Part shown: positions 15,295 to 24,260 of the stretch, in pieces
How the letters are laid out: every line of letters starts with the position of its first letter
Position numbering within the stretch: the first letter of the stretch is position 1
From: Paramesorhizobium deserti
GTDB lineage: Bacteria; Pseudomonadota; Alphaproteobacteria; Rhizobiales; Rhizobiaceae
Assembly (NCBI RefSeq): GCF_001558695.1
Contig: NZ_LNTU01000034.1
Coordinates: forward strand, 248,001 to 312,000
Direction of reading: 5' to 3'
DNA length: 64,000 nt
Program-made: the position numbers and the translations under genes
Notes under the pieces: model-generated
What the model was told of the DNA's origin: nothing
Database searches by the model: none
What the model saw: the letters and a program-made list of their open reading frames with translations, nothing else

Positions 15295-16143
15295 ATGAAC
15301 ATGAACAACGGCGTCAATACCAGCGACGCGCCAAAGGATTTCCATAGCCTGCGCGAGCGCATTCTGGAGCGGCGTGACCTCTTTCCGAAACGCCTTTCGC
15401 AGGTCGCGGCCTTCGCACTCGACAATCCCGACGAGATGGCGTTCGGCACAGCGGCGAGCATCGCCGCGCGCGCGCATGTGCAGCCGTCCACGCTGGTGCG
15501 CTTTGCCCAAAGCATCGGCTATGCCGGCTTTTCCGATCTGCAGGCCGTGTTCCGCGAGCGGCTGCGCGAACGTCCCTCCACCTATGATGAAAGGCTGCAG
15601 GCGTTGCGCAGCGACGCCCACCGCGACTCCAGCGCAGCGATCCTCGGCGGCGTTATCGCCGCCGCGCAATATTCCGTCGAAAGCGCCTCCACCGCTATCA
15701 GCAGCCAGGCTTTCGAAAAGGCGGTCAAGGCGCTTGCGGCAGCCGAAACGATATTTCTGGTGGCGCAGCGCCGCTCGTTCCCGATCGCGTCCTATCTCGC
15801 CTACACGTTCGGCAAACTGAAGGTGCGCAACCAGCTCGTCTCCTCGCCCTTCGGCATCGAAAGCGAGCAGATGGCTTTCGCCACGCCGCGCGATGCGGCG
15901 ATCGCCATATCCTTCTCGCCCTATGCCGCACCAAGCATGGAACATGCACGCGTGCTCTCGCAGGCGGGCGTACCCGTGGTCTCGATCACCGACAGCGCGT
16001 TCAGTCCGCTGGTGCCGTTATCGAAACACTGGTTTGAAATCGCCGAAGCCGATTTCGCCGGGTTCCGTTCGCTTTCGGCGAGCATCGCCTTTGCGCTTGC
16101 GCTCGCCATCGCCGTTGGTGAGGAGCGAGCGCGGACAAAATGA
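15295..16143 (+). CDS. iolR: RpiR-family transcriptional regulator of inositol genes
   Basis: The 282-residue protein has an N-terminal helix-turn-helix of the RpiR/MurR type (about residues 30-75, with AARAHVQPSTLVRFAQSIGYAGF) and a C-terminal SIS sugar-phosphate-binding domain (about 115-265). In rhizobia IolR represses iol genes until an inositol catabolite binds. The start at 15295 is preceded by GAGGGAGGCGAGGAA; an ATG at 15262 has no such site. It is divergent from the MocA-like oxidoreductase and convergent with iolG across a shared terminator. Confidence 0.88.
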   Translation: MNMNNGVNTSDAPKDFHSLRERILERRDLFPKRLSQVAAFALDNPDEMAFGTAASIAARAHVQPSTLVRFAQSIGYAGFSDLQAVFRERLRERPSTYDERLQALRSDAHRDSSAAILGGVIAAAQYSVESASTAISSQAFEKAVKALAAAETIFLVAQRRSFPIASYLAYTFGKLKVRNQLVSSPFGIESEQMAFATPRDAAIAISFSPYAAPSMEHARVLSQAGVPVVSITDSAFSPLVPLSKHWFEIAEADFAGFRSLSASIAFALALAIAVGEERARTK

Positions 16144-16144
16144 A

Positions 16145-16168
16145 AAAGGCGCTGAAACCAGCGCCTTT
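16145..16168. terminator. Bidirectional terminator between iolR and iolG
   Basis: AAAGGCGCTG, loop AAAC, CAGCGCCTTT form a perfect 10-pair stem two bases after the iolR stop and 20 bases before the iolG stop. A-rich and T-rich arms let it serve both strands. Confidence 0.8.
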
Positions 16169-16188
16169 CGTTGGAGTATGATCTGCCT

Positions 16189-17178
16189 TCAGCCGAGTTT
16201 TACCGGTTTGCCGGTCTGATGCGCGGTGGTCGCGGCGTCCGCAAGTCGCTGGGCCTCCAGCCCGTCCTCGCCATTCGGCCGCGGCTTCCTGCCCGTGGCG
16301 ATCGCATCGATGAAGGCTTCGACTTCCCGGGCATAGGCTTCCGCATAACGCTCCAGGAAAAAGTTCTGCACCGGATCGGCGGTGATGCCGTTCTTGGCCG
16401 CCAGCCGGACTGTCGTTTCATGCACATTACCCGCCGAGATCATGCCCTCGGACCCATGCACTTCGACACGTTGGTCATAGCCATAGGTGGCGCGGCGCGA
16501 ATTGGAGATCTGGCAGATCTTGCCCGAAGCGGTTTTGAGGAGCACCGCCGCCGTATCCACATCCCCCGCCTGACCGATCGCCGGATCGACCAGAGATGAA
16601 CCGACCGCATGCACTTCCACCACTTCTTCGCCGAGAAGGAAGCGCGCCATGTCGAAATCATGGATCATCATGTCGCGGAACAGGCCGCCTGAGCGCTCGA
16701 TATAGGAAACCGGCGGCGGCGCCGGATCGCGCGACAGGATGGTAACCATCTCGACCGTTCCGACCGCGCCTTCGGCAATACGGGCCTGCAGCGCCGCGAA
16801 ATTGGGATCGAACCGCCGATTGAAACCGATCATCAGCGGCACACCCGCATTCTCGACCTCTTTCAGCGTTTCCTCGATCCGCGCCGAGGAGAGATCGACC
16901 GGCTTTTCACAGAGGATCGCCTTGCCGGACTTTGCCGCCCTATCGATGAAATCCGCATGCGTGTCCGTCGGCGTGGCGATCAGCACCGCGTCGATATCCC
17001 CGGCCGCCAATATCTCGTCCATCGTGCGCACCGATGCGCCCGTTCCCTTGGCAAGCGATTCGGCCGCGCCAGCCATCGGGTCGGCGATTGCCGCCAGGAC
17101 CGCCTTTTTCGACGCTGCAATGTTTCTCCCGTGGATCTGGCCGATGCGGCCAGCCCCCAGCAACCCGAAACGAACCAT
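16189..17178 (-). CDS. iolG: myo-Inositol 2-dehydrogenase
   Basis: The 329-residue protein has the Rossmann motif FGLLGAGRIGQIHGRN at its N-terminus, ILCEKPVDL near residue 97 with the catalytic-region Lys, and GGLFRDMMIHDFDMARFL, a signature of inositol 2-dehydrogenases whose Asp/His act in catalysis. It oxidises myo-inositol to 2-keto-myo-inositol with NAD, the first step of catabolism. GGAGGAG precedes the ATG at 17178. It is divergent from iolC, and the shared intergenic region contains IolR-like sites. Confidence 0.92.
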   Translation of the reverse strand: MVRFGLLGAGRIGQIHGRNIAASKKAVLAAIADPMAGAAESLAKGTGASVRTMDEILAAGDIDAVLIATPTDTHADFIDRAAKSGKAILCEKPVDLSSARIEETLKEVENAGVPLMIGFNRRFDPNFAALQARIAEGAVGTVEMVTILSRDPAPPPVSYIERSGGLFRDMMIHDFDMARFLLGEEVVEVHAVGSSLVDPAIGQAGDVDTAAVLLKTASGKICQISNSRRATYGYDQRVEVHGSEGMISAGNVHETTVRLAAKNGITADPVQNFFLERYAEAYAREVEAFIDAIATGRKPRPNGEDGLEAQRLADAATTAHQTGKPVKLG

Positions 17179-17220
17179 GATCTCCTCCAAAAACACTGAA
17201 AAGCACCTCAACTCAGAAAC

Positions 17221-17264
17221 GGAACATATATTCTGAATTGACTATCAAACAGAATTTATGTTTC
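17221..17264. promoter_or_regulatory. Candidate degenerate IolR operators between iolG and iolC
   Basis: GGAACATATATTCT (17221-17234) is one base from GGAA-N6-TTCC, and AGAATTTATGTTTC (17251-17264) is two bases from it. They are spaced 30 bases start to start, three helical turns, in the AT-rich gap between the divergent genes. Confidence 0.4.
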
Positions 17265-17342
17265 ATTTTCGAAACTCATAATAGCGTTTGCGCCGGTCGT
17301 CCATCCCTTTTGCGGGGCGCGAACAGAAGTGGGAGAAGAAAG

Positions 17343-19268
17343 ATGCCGCGCCAACCGGAAAAAAAGCTCGATGTCATCACCATAGGGCGCGCCTCGGTCG
17401 ATCTCTATGGCCAGCAGATCGGCTCACGGCTCGAGGATGTGGCCTCCTTCGCCAAGTCGGTCGGCGGCTGTCCAGCAAATATCGCCGTGGGCACCGCCCG
17501 GCTTGGGCTGAAATCGGCGCTGCTCACCCGCGTCGGCAAGGAGCAGTTCGGCAATTTCCTCCGCGAGCAATTGCTGCGCGAAGGTGTTTCGGTGAAGGGC
17601 ATCGTCGTCGATCCCGCGCGCCTGACCGCGCTTGCGATCCTTTCCATCGAAAACGACAAATCCTTCCCCCTGCTCTTTTATCGCGAGAATTGCGCCGATA
17701 TGGCGCTCAATCCCGCCGATATCGATGAGGATTTCATCGCCTCCGCGAAGGCAATCGTCGTCACCGGCACCCATTTTTCCAAGCCCAACACCGATGCGGC
17801 CCAGCGCAAGGCAATTCAAATCGCCAAAGCCCATGGCGGCAAGGTGGTCTTCGATATCGATTACCGCCCGAACCTGTGGGGCCTCGTCGGCCATGCCGAG
17901 GGTGACAATCGTTACGTTGCCTCGGCGGAAGTTTCCAATCACCTCAAGACCGTGCTTGCCGATTGCGACCTGATCGTCGGCACCGAGGAGGAAGTGCTGA
18001 TCGCCTCCGGAGAAAGCGATTTGCTCGCCGCGCTCAGGACCATCCGGGCGCTCTCCTCCGCCACCATTGTTCTGAAACGCGGTCCGATGGGCTGTATCGT
18101 CTATGAAGGGCCGATCAGCGATAACATCGAAGACGGCATCATCGGCCAAGGCTTTCCCATCGAGGTCTATAATGTGCTTGGCGCCGGCGACAGCTTCATG
18201 TCCGGCTTCCTGCGTGGCTGGCTGGGGGGCGAGAGCCTCAAGACCGCCGCGACATGGGCCAACGCTTGCGGCGCTTTCGCCGTTTCCCGCCTGCTCTGCT
18301 CGCCGGAGATCCCGACCTTCGAGGAACTGCAATATTTCCTGAAGCACGGTAGCCAGCACCATGCGTTGCGCAAGGACGAGGATATCGCCCATGTCCACTG
18401 GTCGACAACCCGGCGCGGCGATATCCCATCGCTGATGGCATTCGCCATCGATCACCGCATCCAGTTGGAAGAGATCGCCAGACGGACAGGGGCCGATCCC
18501 GCCCGCATTTCCGCCTTCAAGGTGCTGGCGGTAAAGGCGGCAGCGCAGGTCGCCGATGGGCGTCCCGGCTATGGCATGCTGATCGACGAGAAATTCGGCC
18601 GCGACGCCTTTTTCGAGGCGGCGAAGCATGGCTTCGACTGGCTCGGCCGTCCCGTCGAGCGGCCGGGCTCGCGTCCGCTGCGTTTCGAATTCACGCAGGA
18701 TATTGGCTCGGAACTGGTGGAATGGCCGGTGACGCACACCATCAAATGCCTCTGCTTCTACCACCCCGACGATCCAGCTGATCTGAAAAAGGAACAGTCG
18801 GAGAAGCTGCGTGCGCTCTATGACGCCGCGCGCAAAGTAGGCCGCGAACTGCTGATCGAGATCATCGCCGGCAAGAACGGTCTTCTCGACAATCAAACCA
18901 TCGCCCGCGCCCTGACGGAACTCTATGATCTCGGCATTAGGCCTGACTGGTGGAAGCTGGAGCCGCAGGCATCGAGCGAGGCATGGCGCAATATCCAGAA
19001 CGTCATCGCCACGCGCGACCCATGGTGCCGTGGCGTCGTGCTGCTTGGCCTGGAAGCGCCGCATGACGAACTGGAAGCGGCCTTCGCCGCGACAGCAGAA
19101 ATAGACGTCGTCAAGGGCTTTGCCGTCGGCCGCACGCTTTTTGCCGATGCCGCGGAGAAATGGCTTGCGGGCAGCCTTACCGACGACGAGGCCATTGCCG
19201 ACATGGCCGCACGCTTCGAAAAGCTGACGGGCGCCTGGCTCGATGCCAGAGGACGCAAGGCAGCCTGA
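17343..19268 (+). CDS. iolC: 5-Dehydro-2-deoxygluconokinase fused to DUF2090 domain
   Basis: The 641-residue protein is longer than the roughly 325-residue Bacillus IolC. Residues 1-325 form a PfkB-type sugar kinase, with an N-terminal glycine pair in VGGCPANIAVGTARLGL and the catalytic GAGDSFMSGFLRG at about residue 280. Residues from about 330 form a DUF2090 domain resembling the aldolase IolJ, which cleaves the kinase product. The enzyme phosphorylates 2-deoxy-5-keto-gluconate, and the fusion may join kinase and aldolase steps. This form is usual in rhizobia. GGGAGAAG precedes the ATG at 17343. It heads iolC-iolD-iolE-small gene-iolB. Confidence 0.92.
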   Translation: MPRQPEKKLDVITIGRASVDLYGQQIGSRLEDVASFAKSVGGCPANIAVGTARLGLKSALLTRVGKEQFGNFLREQLLREGVSVKGIVVDPARLTALAILSIENDKSFPLLFYRENCADMALNPADIDEDFIASAKAIVVTGTHFSKPNTDAAQRKAIQIAKAHGGKVVFDIDYRPNLWGLVGHAEGDNRYVASAEVSNHLKTVLADCDLIVGTEEEVLIASGESDLLAALRTIRALSSATIVLKRGPMGCIVYEGPISDNIEDGIIGQGFPIEVYNVLGAGDSFMSGFLRGWLGGESLKTAATWANACGAFAVSRLLCSPEIPTFEELQYFLKHGSQHHALRKDEDIAHVHWSTTRRGDIPSLMAFAIDHRIQLEEIARRTGADPARISAFKVLAVKAAAQVADGRPGYGMLIDEKFGRDAFFEAAKHGFDWLGRPVERPGSRPLRFEFTQDIGSELVEWPVTHTIKCLCFYHPDDPADLKKEQSEKLRALYDAARKVGRELLIEIIAGKNGLLDNQTIARALTELYDLGIRPDWWKLEPQASSEAWRNIQNVIATRDPWCRGVVLLGLEAPHDELEAAFAATAEIDVVKGFAVGRTLFADAAEKWLAGSLTDDEAIADMAARFEKLTGAWLDARGRKAA

Positions 19269-19316
19269 ATTCGGATAGATTGTGCGCAAGGTGAAATTGC
19301 GCAGGGAGGAATATAA

Positions 19317-21167
19317 ATGACGAAGACCATAAGACTGACCATGGCGCAGGCGCTCGCCCGTTTCCTGACGCGCCAGATGACCGTCATCGACGGCGAGACC
19401 GTCCCGATCTTCGCCGGCGTCTGGGCGATCTTCGGCCACGGCAATGTCGCGGGCATGGGCGAGGCGCTGCATGCCGTTCGCGAGGAACTGCCGACCTATC
19501 GTGCCCATAACGAGCAGGGCATGACCTTTGCCGCCACCGCCTTCGCCAAGGCGTCGTTCCGCCGCCGCTTCATGGCCTGCACCTCCTCCATCGGCCCCGG
19601 CGCCCTCAATATGGTGACGGCGGCGGGCGTCGCCCACGTCAACCGCCTGCCGCTCCTGCTCCTGCCCGGCGATGTCTTCGCCAACCGCATTCCCGACCCG
19701 GTACTCCAGCAGGTCGAGAATTTCGGCGACGGCACCGCCTCGGCCAATGATTGCTTCCGCCCCGTCTCGCGCTATTTCGACCGGATCACCCGCCCGGAAC
19801 AGATCATCCCCGCCCTCGCCCGCGCCATGCAGGTGCTGACCGACCCCGCCGATTGCGGCCCGGTCACCCTCGCGCTCTGTCAGGATGTGCAGGCGGAGGC
19901 CTTCGATTATCCCGAGGAATTCTTCGCCGAGCGCATCTGGACGCCGCGCCGCCTGCGTCCGGCATTGGACGAACTGGAAATCGCAGCGGCCGCGCTCGCC
20001 AAGGCGAAGAAGCCGGTGATCATAGCCGGCGGCGGCGTGCTCTATTCCGAAGCGTCGGAAGCCCTCAGGCAATTCGCCGGGAAGCACGGCATACCGGTTG
20101 CAGAAACCCAGGCCGGCAAATCCTCGCTCCCCGCCGACCATCCGCTCAATCTCGGCTCGATCGGCGTCACCGGCACCTCGGCGGCCAATGAAATAGCGGC
20201 CGAGGCCGATGTCGTCCTTGCTGTCGGCTCGCGCCTGCAGGATTTCACTACCGGCTCATGGAGCCTGTTCCGCAACGAGGCGAAGACCATCGTCGGCCTC
20301 AACGTCCAGCCGTTCGATGCCGGAAAGCATCAGGCGCTGCCGCTCGTCTGCGACGCCCGGACCGGGCTTGGTGAATTGTCGGGCAAACTCGGCCAATATG
20401 CTTCTCCCGCCATATGGCAGGAGAAGGCCAGAGCCGCGCTCGCCGCCTGGAACGAGGCGGCCGACAAGGCCACCGCACCGACGAATGCGGCGCTTCCCTC
20501 CGACGCGCAGGTGATCGGCGCGGTGCAGCGGCAATTGACCGCCGAAGCGACCGTCGTCTGTGCCGCCGGCGGCCTGCCGGGCGAGCTGCACAAGCTCTGG
20601 CGGCAGGGCGCGCCCGGCTCTTATCATCTGGAATACGGCTTCTCCTGCATGGGCTATGAGATCGCCGGCGGCCTCGGCGTCAAGCTCGCCAGGCCGGACA
20701 AGGAGGTGGTCGTCATGGTTGGCGACGGCTCCTATCTCATGCTCAATTCCGAGATCGCCTCCTCGGTCATGCTCGGCGCCAAGCTTACCATCGTCGTGCT
20801 CGACAATCGCGGCTTCGGCTGCATCAACCGGCTGCAGATGGCGACCGGCGGCGCCAACTTCAACAATCTCCTGCGCGACACCCATCACGAGACGCTGCCC
20901 GACATCGATTTCCGGGCACATGCGGAAAGCTTGGGCGCGGAAGCGGTCAAGGTCTCCTCGATCGCCGAGCTCGAAACGGCTCTCGAGCGCTCGAAGGCCG
21001 CGACGCGCACCACCGTCATCGTCATCGACACCGATCCGCTGGTCACTACGGAAGCGGGCGGCAACTGGTGGGATGTGGCCGTGCCGGAGGTAAGCAGCCG
21101 CAAGGAGGTTGAAGCCGCACGCAAGCAATATGAGGAGGCCCGCCGGCTGCAGCGCATCGGCAACTAG
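19317..21167 (+). CDS. iolD: 3D-(3,5/4)-trihydroxycyclohexane-1,2-dione acylhydrolase
   Basis: The 616-residue protein is a thiamine-diphosphate enzyme of the acetolactate-synthase fold. The activating Glu lies in AHNEQGMTFAA (residue 66). The cofactor-binding GDGSY motif begins near residue 469, followed by the expected Asn in LMLNSEIASS. It hydrolytically opens the inositol-derived ring diketone to 5-deoxy-glucuronate. It follows iolC by 48 bases with GGGAGGAA upstream of the ATG. Confidence 0.94.
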   Translation: MTKTIRLTMAQALARFLTRQMTVIDGETVPIFAGVWAIFGHGNVAGMGEALHAVREELPTYRAHNEQGMTFAATAFAKASFRRRFMACTSSIGPGALNMVTAAGVAHVNRLPLLLLPGDVFANRIPDPVLQQVENFGDGTASANDCFRPVSRYFDRITRPEQIIPALARAMQVLTDPADCGPVTLALCQDVQAEAFDYPEEFFAERIWTPRRLRPALDELEIAAAALAKAKKPVIIAGGGVLYSEASEALRQFAGKHGIPVAETQAGKSSLPADHPLNLGSIGVTGTSAANEIAAEADVVLAVGSRLQDFTTGSWSLFRNEAKTIVGLNVQPFDAGKHQALPLVCDARTGLGELSGKLGQYASPAIWQEKARAALAAWNEAADKATAPTNAALPSDAQVIGAVQRQLTAEATVVCAAGGLPGELHKLWRQGAPGSYHLEYGFSCMGYEIAGGLGVKLARPDKEVVVMVGDGSYLMLNSEIASSVMLGAKLTIVVLDNRGFGCINRLQMATGGANFNNLLRDTHHETLPDIDFRAHAESLGAEAVKVSSIAELETALERSKAATRTTVIVIDTDPLVTTEAGGNWWDVAVPEVSSRKEVEAARKQYEEARRLQRIGN

Positions 21168-21209
21168 CCCGTACACCTCGACACGAATTCAAAACCACGG
21201 AGAAAACAC

Positions 21210-22091
21210 ATGATCCGCATCGGCGCGAACCCGATCGGCTGGTCCAACGACGACATGCTGGAAATCGGCGGCCATATCCCCCTCGAGCAATGTCTTGATG
21301 AAGCCAAAGCCGCCGGCTTCGAGGGCATGGAACTGGGAAACAAATTCCCCCGCGAGGCGCTAAAGCTGAAGCCCATCCTCGATGCCCACGGCCTTGCGCT
21401 GGTGGGCGGCTGGTATTCGACCGAACTTCTCATCCGCGACGTGGCGGAGGAGATGAAGAACGCCCGCGCCCATATCGACCTCCTGAAGGCGATGGGCTGC
21501 AAGGTCTTCATCGCCGCGGAAACCTCCAACGCCATCCATTCCAACAAGGAACTGCCGCTCTCGGCGCGCCCCGTTCTGGAAAAAGGCGCCTGGAAGGAAT
21601 TCGGCGCGCGCTATACTGAGTTCGCCAAGCAACTGCGCGAGGAAGGTCTGCAACTCGTCTACCACCATCACATGGGCACGGTGGTACAGAGCGAAGCCGA
21701 GATCGACCGCCTGATGGAAGCCACTGGCGAAGCGTTCCATCTGCTTCTCGATACCGGTCACGCCACCTGGGGCGGCGGCGATCCCGCCCGCATCGCCCGC
21801 CACTATCGCAACCGTATCAGCCATGTCCATTGCAAGGATATCCGCGAGGAGGTGATGTGGCAGTCGCAGAAAGGCGACTGGTCGTTCCTCGATTCAGTTC
21901 TGGCTGGCATATACACAGTTCCAGGCGATGGTTTTATCGATTATGTGCGTGTGCTGAAGGAACTGTCTGGCTATTCCGGCTGGGTCGTCGTGGAAGCCGA
22001 GCAGGATCCCGAGAAGGCCGATCCCGCGACCTATGCTAGACTGGGCCGCAGCAATCTCGCCGGCTTCCTCAGGGAAGCCGGCCTAACCTGA
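21210..22091 (+). CDS. iolE: myo-Inosose-2 dehydratase
   Basis: The 293-residue protein is a xylose-isomerase-like TIM barrel. It opens with IGANPIGWSNDDMLEIGG, and carries metal-site stretches LVYHHHMGTVVQ, LLLDTGHATWGGGDP and ISHVHCKDIR that match IolE. It dehydrates 2-keto-myo-inositol to the trihydroxycyclohexane dione. It lies 42 bases after iolD, with GGAGAA before the ATG. Confidence 0.94.
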   Translation: MIRIGANPIGWSNDDMLEIGGHIPLEQCLDEAKAAGFEGMELGNKFPREALKLKPILDAHGLALVGGWYSTELLIRDVAEEMKNARAHIDLLKAMGCKVFIAAETSNAIHSNKELPLSARPVLEKGAWKEFGARYTEFAKQLREEGLQLVYHHHMGTVVQSEAEIDRLMEATGEAFHLLLDTGHATWGGGDPARIARHYRNRISHVHCKDIREEVMWQSQKGDWSFLDSVLAGIYTVPGDGFIDYVRVLKELSGYSGWVVVEAEQDPEKADPATYARLGRSNLAGFLREAGLT

Positions 22092-22104
22092 AGACGAGGG
22101 CAAT

Positions 22105-22302
22105 TTGAGCCAGAACACCACCTCCCATTCCTTCCTCGATCCGCTCTGGCGCCGCATCGCGCTCGTCGGCTTCTGCGCCGCCTGGAGCCTCTATGAGTGG
22201 ACGAGCGGCGAAGCCTTCTGGGGCACGCTGACCGCCGGCATGACGGCCTATGGGGCGTGGTCATATCTCATGAATTACGAGCCGAGCAAAAAGGAAGAAT
22301 AG
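22105..22302 (+). CDS. Small membrane protein inside the iol operon
   Basis: The 65-residue product starts with TTG, with GAGGG five bases upstream. It has two short hydrophobic segments (IALVGFCAAWSLYEW and WGTLTAGMTAYGAWSYL) and a charged tail SKKEE. It sits 13 bases after iolE and 4 bases before iolB, so it is almost certainly co-translated. I do not recognise the family. Its position suggests an accessory role in inositol use, perhaps with a transporter, but that is inference. Confidence 0.7.
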   Translation: MSQNTTSHSFLDPLWRRIALVGFCAAWSLYEWTSGEAFWGTLTAGMTAYGAWSYLMNYEPSKKEE

Positions 22303-22306
22303 CGCG

Positions 22307-23122
22307 ATGTCGAAACTGCATGTCAAACCGGCTTCCGGCAGCGGCCGCATTATCGACATCACGCCGCAATCGGCAGGCTGGACCTATGTCGGCTTCGCGC
22401 TGCATCGTCTGGCACCCGGCGATACGGCAAGCGGTGAGGAAAAAGACTGCGAAACCTGCCTCGTCTTTGTCACCGGCAAGGGCAAGGTGATCGCGGACGG
22501 GGAGGATCTGGGCGAACTCGGCGAACGTACGTCCCCCTTCGAAGGTAAGCCCTGGTCGGTCTATGTTCCCGCCGGCGCGTCATGGGCCGTGGAGGCGACA
22601 ACCGATCTGGAACTTGCCGTCTGCACGGCGCCGGGCAGGCCGTTGAGCCATCCCGTCCGTGTCATCGCACCGGAAGCGCTCGGGCAGGAGACACGCGGCA
22701 AGGGCACCAATGTGCGCCATGTCGTCAACATCCTGCCGGAGACCGACCCGGGCGCCGACTCCCTTCTGGTGGTCGAGGTCATCACCCCCGGCGGCCATAC
22801 ATCGAGCTATCCGCCACACAAGCATGATCAGGACGACCTCCCGCGCGAATCCCAGCTCGAGGAAACCTATTATCACCGCCTCAACCCGCCCCAAGGCTAT
22901 GCTTTCCAGCGCGTCTATACCGATGCGGATGAGACCGGTAAACGCAAGCTGGATGAAGTGATGGTGGTCGAGGACGGCGATGTGACGATGGTGCCGGAGG
23001 GATATCACCCCTGCGCCGCCATCCACGGCTATGACCTTTATTATCTCAACGTCATGGCCGGCCCGAAGCGGACATGGAAATTCCACAACGCGCCGGAGCA
23101 TGAGTGGCTGCTGAAGGCTTAA
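22307..23122 (+). CDS. iolB: 5-Deoxy-glucuronate isomerase
   Basis: The 271-residue protein is a bicupin of the IolB/KduI type with the metal-binding stretch [18 protein letters not shown] near residues 163-181 and a later [20 protein letters not shown]. It converts 5-deoxy-glucuronate to 2-deoxy-5-keto-gluconate, the IolC substrate. It is the last gene of the operon. Its stop overlaps the stop of the convergent Fur-family gene by 4 bases. iolA is not in the window, so the final step is encoded elsewhere. Confidence 0.94.
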   Translation: MSKLHVKPASGSGRIIDITPQSAGWTYVGFALHRLAPGDTASGEEKDCETCLVFVTGKGKVIADGEDLGELGERTSPFEGKPWSVYVPAGASWAVEATTDLELAVCTAPGRPLSHPVRVIAPEALGQETRGKGTNVRHVVNILPETDPGADSLLVVEVITPGGHTSSYPPHKHDQDDLPRESQLEETYYHRLNPPQGYAFQRVYTDADETGKRKLDEVMVVEDGDVTMVPEGYHPCAAIHGYDLYYLNVMAGPKRTWKFHNAPEHEWLLKA

Positions 23123-23547
23123 GCCTTCTTGCGCTTGCGCCCGTAGAGTTCAAGCCGGTGATGTACGATATCGTAGCCGAGCGAGCGGGCGATCTCTTCC
23201 TGCAGCTTCTCGATGCGATCGGAGCGGAACTCGACGACGTCGCCTGTTTCGATATCGATCAGGTGGTCGTGATGTACGCCGCTCGCCTGCTCGAAACGGG
23301 AGGGCCCACCGTTGAAGGCATGGCGGTGAATGGCGCCACGCTCCTCCAGAAGCTTCATCGTGCGATAGACGGTCGATAGCGAAATGCTGCTGTCGACGGA
23401 AACGGCGCGGCGGAAGATTTCCATCGCGTCCGGATGGTCTTCCGTCCCGGACAATATATCGAGGATGACACGTCGCGGCCGCGTAATCCGGATGCCCGCG
23501 TCGCGCAATTCCTTCTCGTAATCGGGTTTGTGATTCATCGTCTCCAT
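23119..23547 (-). CDS. Fur-family metal regulator (Fur/Mur type)
   Basis: From the ATG at 23547 the protein has 142 residues (139 from 23538). An N-terminal winged helix has [21 protein letters not shown] and [19 protein letters not shown]; a C-terminal metal-binding and dimer domain has the His cluster [27 protein letters not shown] is shared by Fur and the rhizobial manganese regulator Mur, so either name is possible; Mur fits Hyphomicrobiales better. No CXXC structural zinc motifs are seen. A promoter TTGCAA-N17-CATAAT overlapped by a perfect palindrome suggests autoregulation and predicts a very short leader. Confidence 0.88.
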   Translation of the reverse strand: METMNHKPDYEKELRDAGIRITRPRRVILDILSGTEDHPDAMEIFRRAVSVDSSISLSTVYRTMKLLEERGAIHRHAFNGGPSRFEQASGVHHDHLIDIETGDVVEFRSDRIEKLQEEIARSLGYDIVHHRLELYGRKRKKA

Positions 23548-23554
23548 AGAACCG

Positions 23555-23593
23555 ATTATGCGCCAGTTGACAAGCATTTGCAAAATTTTGCAA
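23555..23593 (-). promoter_or_regulatory. Promoter and palindromic operator of the Fur/Mur-family gene
   Basis: On the minus strand -35 TTGCAA (23583-23578), 17 bases and -10 CATAAT (23560-23555) form a plausible housekeeping promoter. The perfect 16-base palindrome TTGCAAAATTTTGCAA (23578-23593) covers the -35. Alphaproteobacterial Fur/Mur boxes are rich in TTGCAA/TTTGCA half-sites, so this is a good candidate autoregulatory operator. Confidence 0.5.
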
Positions 23594-23649
23594 CTGCGCA
23601 GTAGCCGTCTCAAGCGGCGAAAATCGTCAATTCTGCTATGAGGGAGTTG

Positions 23650-23684
23650 TTGGCACGCCCAAGGGGAATCGAACCCCTGTTTCC
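23650..23684. repeat. Partial copy of tRNA-Glu 3' end (left attachment-like repeat)
   Basis: These 35 bases are identical to 24771-24805, the T-arm, acceptor 3' side and encoded CCA of the intact tRNA-Glu gene. The rest of a tRNA is absent here: bases from 23685 diverge completely. A direct repeat of a tRNA 3' end is the usual scar of tyrosine-recombinase integration. Confidence 0.8.
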
Positions 23685-23830
23685 TCATTCGAGAGGTTGA
23701 GTTAGCTTCGCTTGCCATGTCCGCAGGGCTATACACGCGGCTGGAAACCTACGGTGCTGACGCGATGAGCAGTTGGCAAGGGATAGAGAGATGAAACCAG
23801 AGAACTCGGGGTGGAGCGAACAGATGCCAT

Positions 23831-23857
23831 CGCGCCGTGAAGGGCGCGTTCTTTTTC
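23831..23857 (+). terminator. Intrinsic terminator inside the tRNA-Glu island
   Basis: CGCGCC, loop GTGAAG, GGCGCG is followed by TTCTTTTTC. It would end a plus-strand transcript, but no gene is recognised upstream within the island. Confidence 0.55.
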
Positions 23858-23952
23858 TAATTCTCGTAGAATTATAGCGAATTATTCGTGCAATGGTAGT
23901 ATAATGACATTTGTGCATAATTAGATGCGCCAACGAGATCAGGGAATTCGTA

Positions 23953-24147
23953 ATGGACTACGTCAACACCGCAATAAAAATACCAAAGCCGGCTAGTCCG
24001 CGACGCAAAGGTATTCGTACTGCTACTGAAAATGATCTCGCTAAAGCCCATCAGCAAATGCCCTCACCGTCGAAGGACTGGACAAAGCTGGCCAATATTT
24101 TGCGACGGGCTAGCGGCGGATATTCCCGCTCGCGCTCGGCTCATTAG
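23953..24147 (+). CDS. Possible 64-residue orphan in the island
   Basis: An ATG preceded by AGGGAA opens a short frame for a basic, Ser/Pro-rich product (DYVNTAIKIPKPASPRRKG near the start, SGGYSRSRSAH at the end). It lies in AT-rich island DNA. Nothing in it matches a known family, and random occurrence is quite possible. Confidence 0.25.
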   Translation: MDYVNTAIKIPKPASPRRKGIRTATENDLAKAHQQMPSPSKDWTKLANILRRASGGYSRSRSAH

Positions 24148-24260
24148 CCACAACCAACGCCACCATCGTAGATGTTGATTGAGGTTGAAACAAAAACTGG
24201 CCCCACATGATGGTAGCGGACACGTGAGGCCGACTTCCCTCCCCAACAACAATTCCGTAG

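Noticed and set aside
17424-20141. A 905-residue open frame antisense to iolC-iolD
   Set aside because: It is a by-product of GC-rich codon usage opposite two firmly identified enzymes and shows no domain or ribosome-binding site.
23650-23684. A second tRNA-Glu gene
   Set aside because: Only the T-arm and acceptor 3' side are present; anticodon and D arms are missing.
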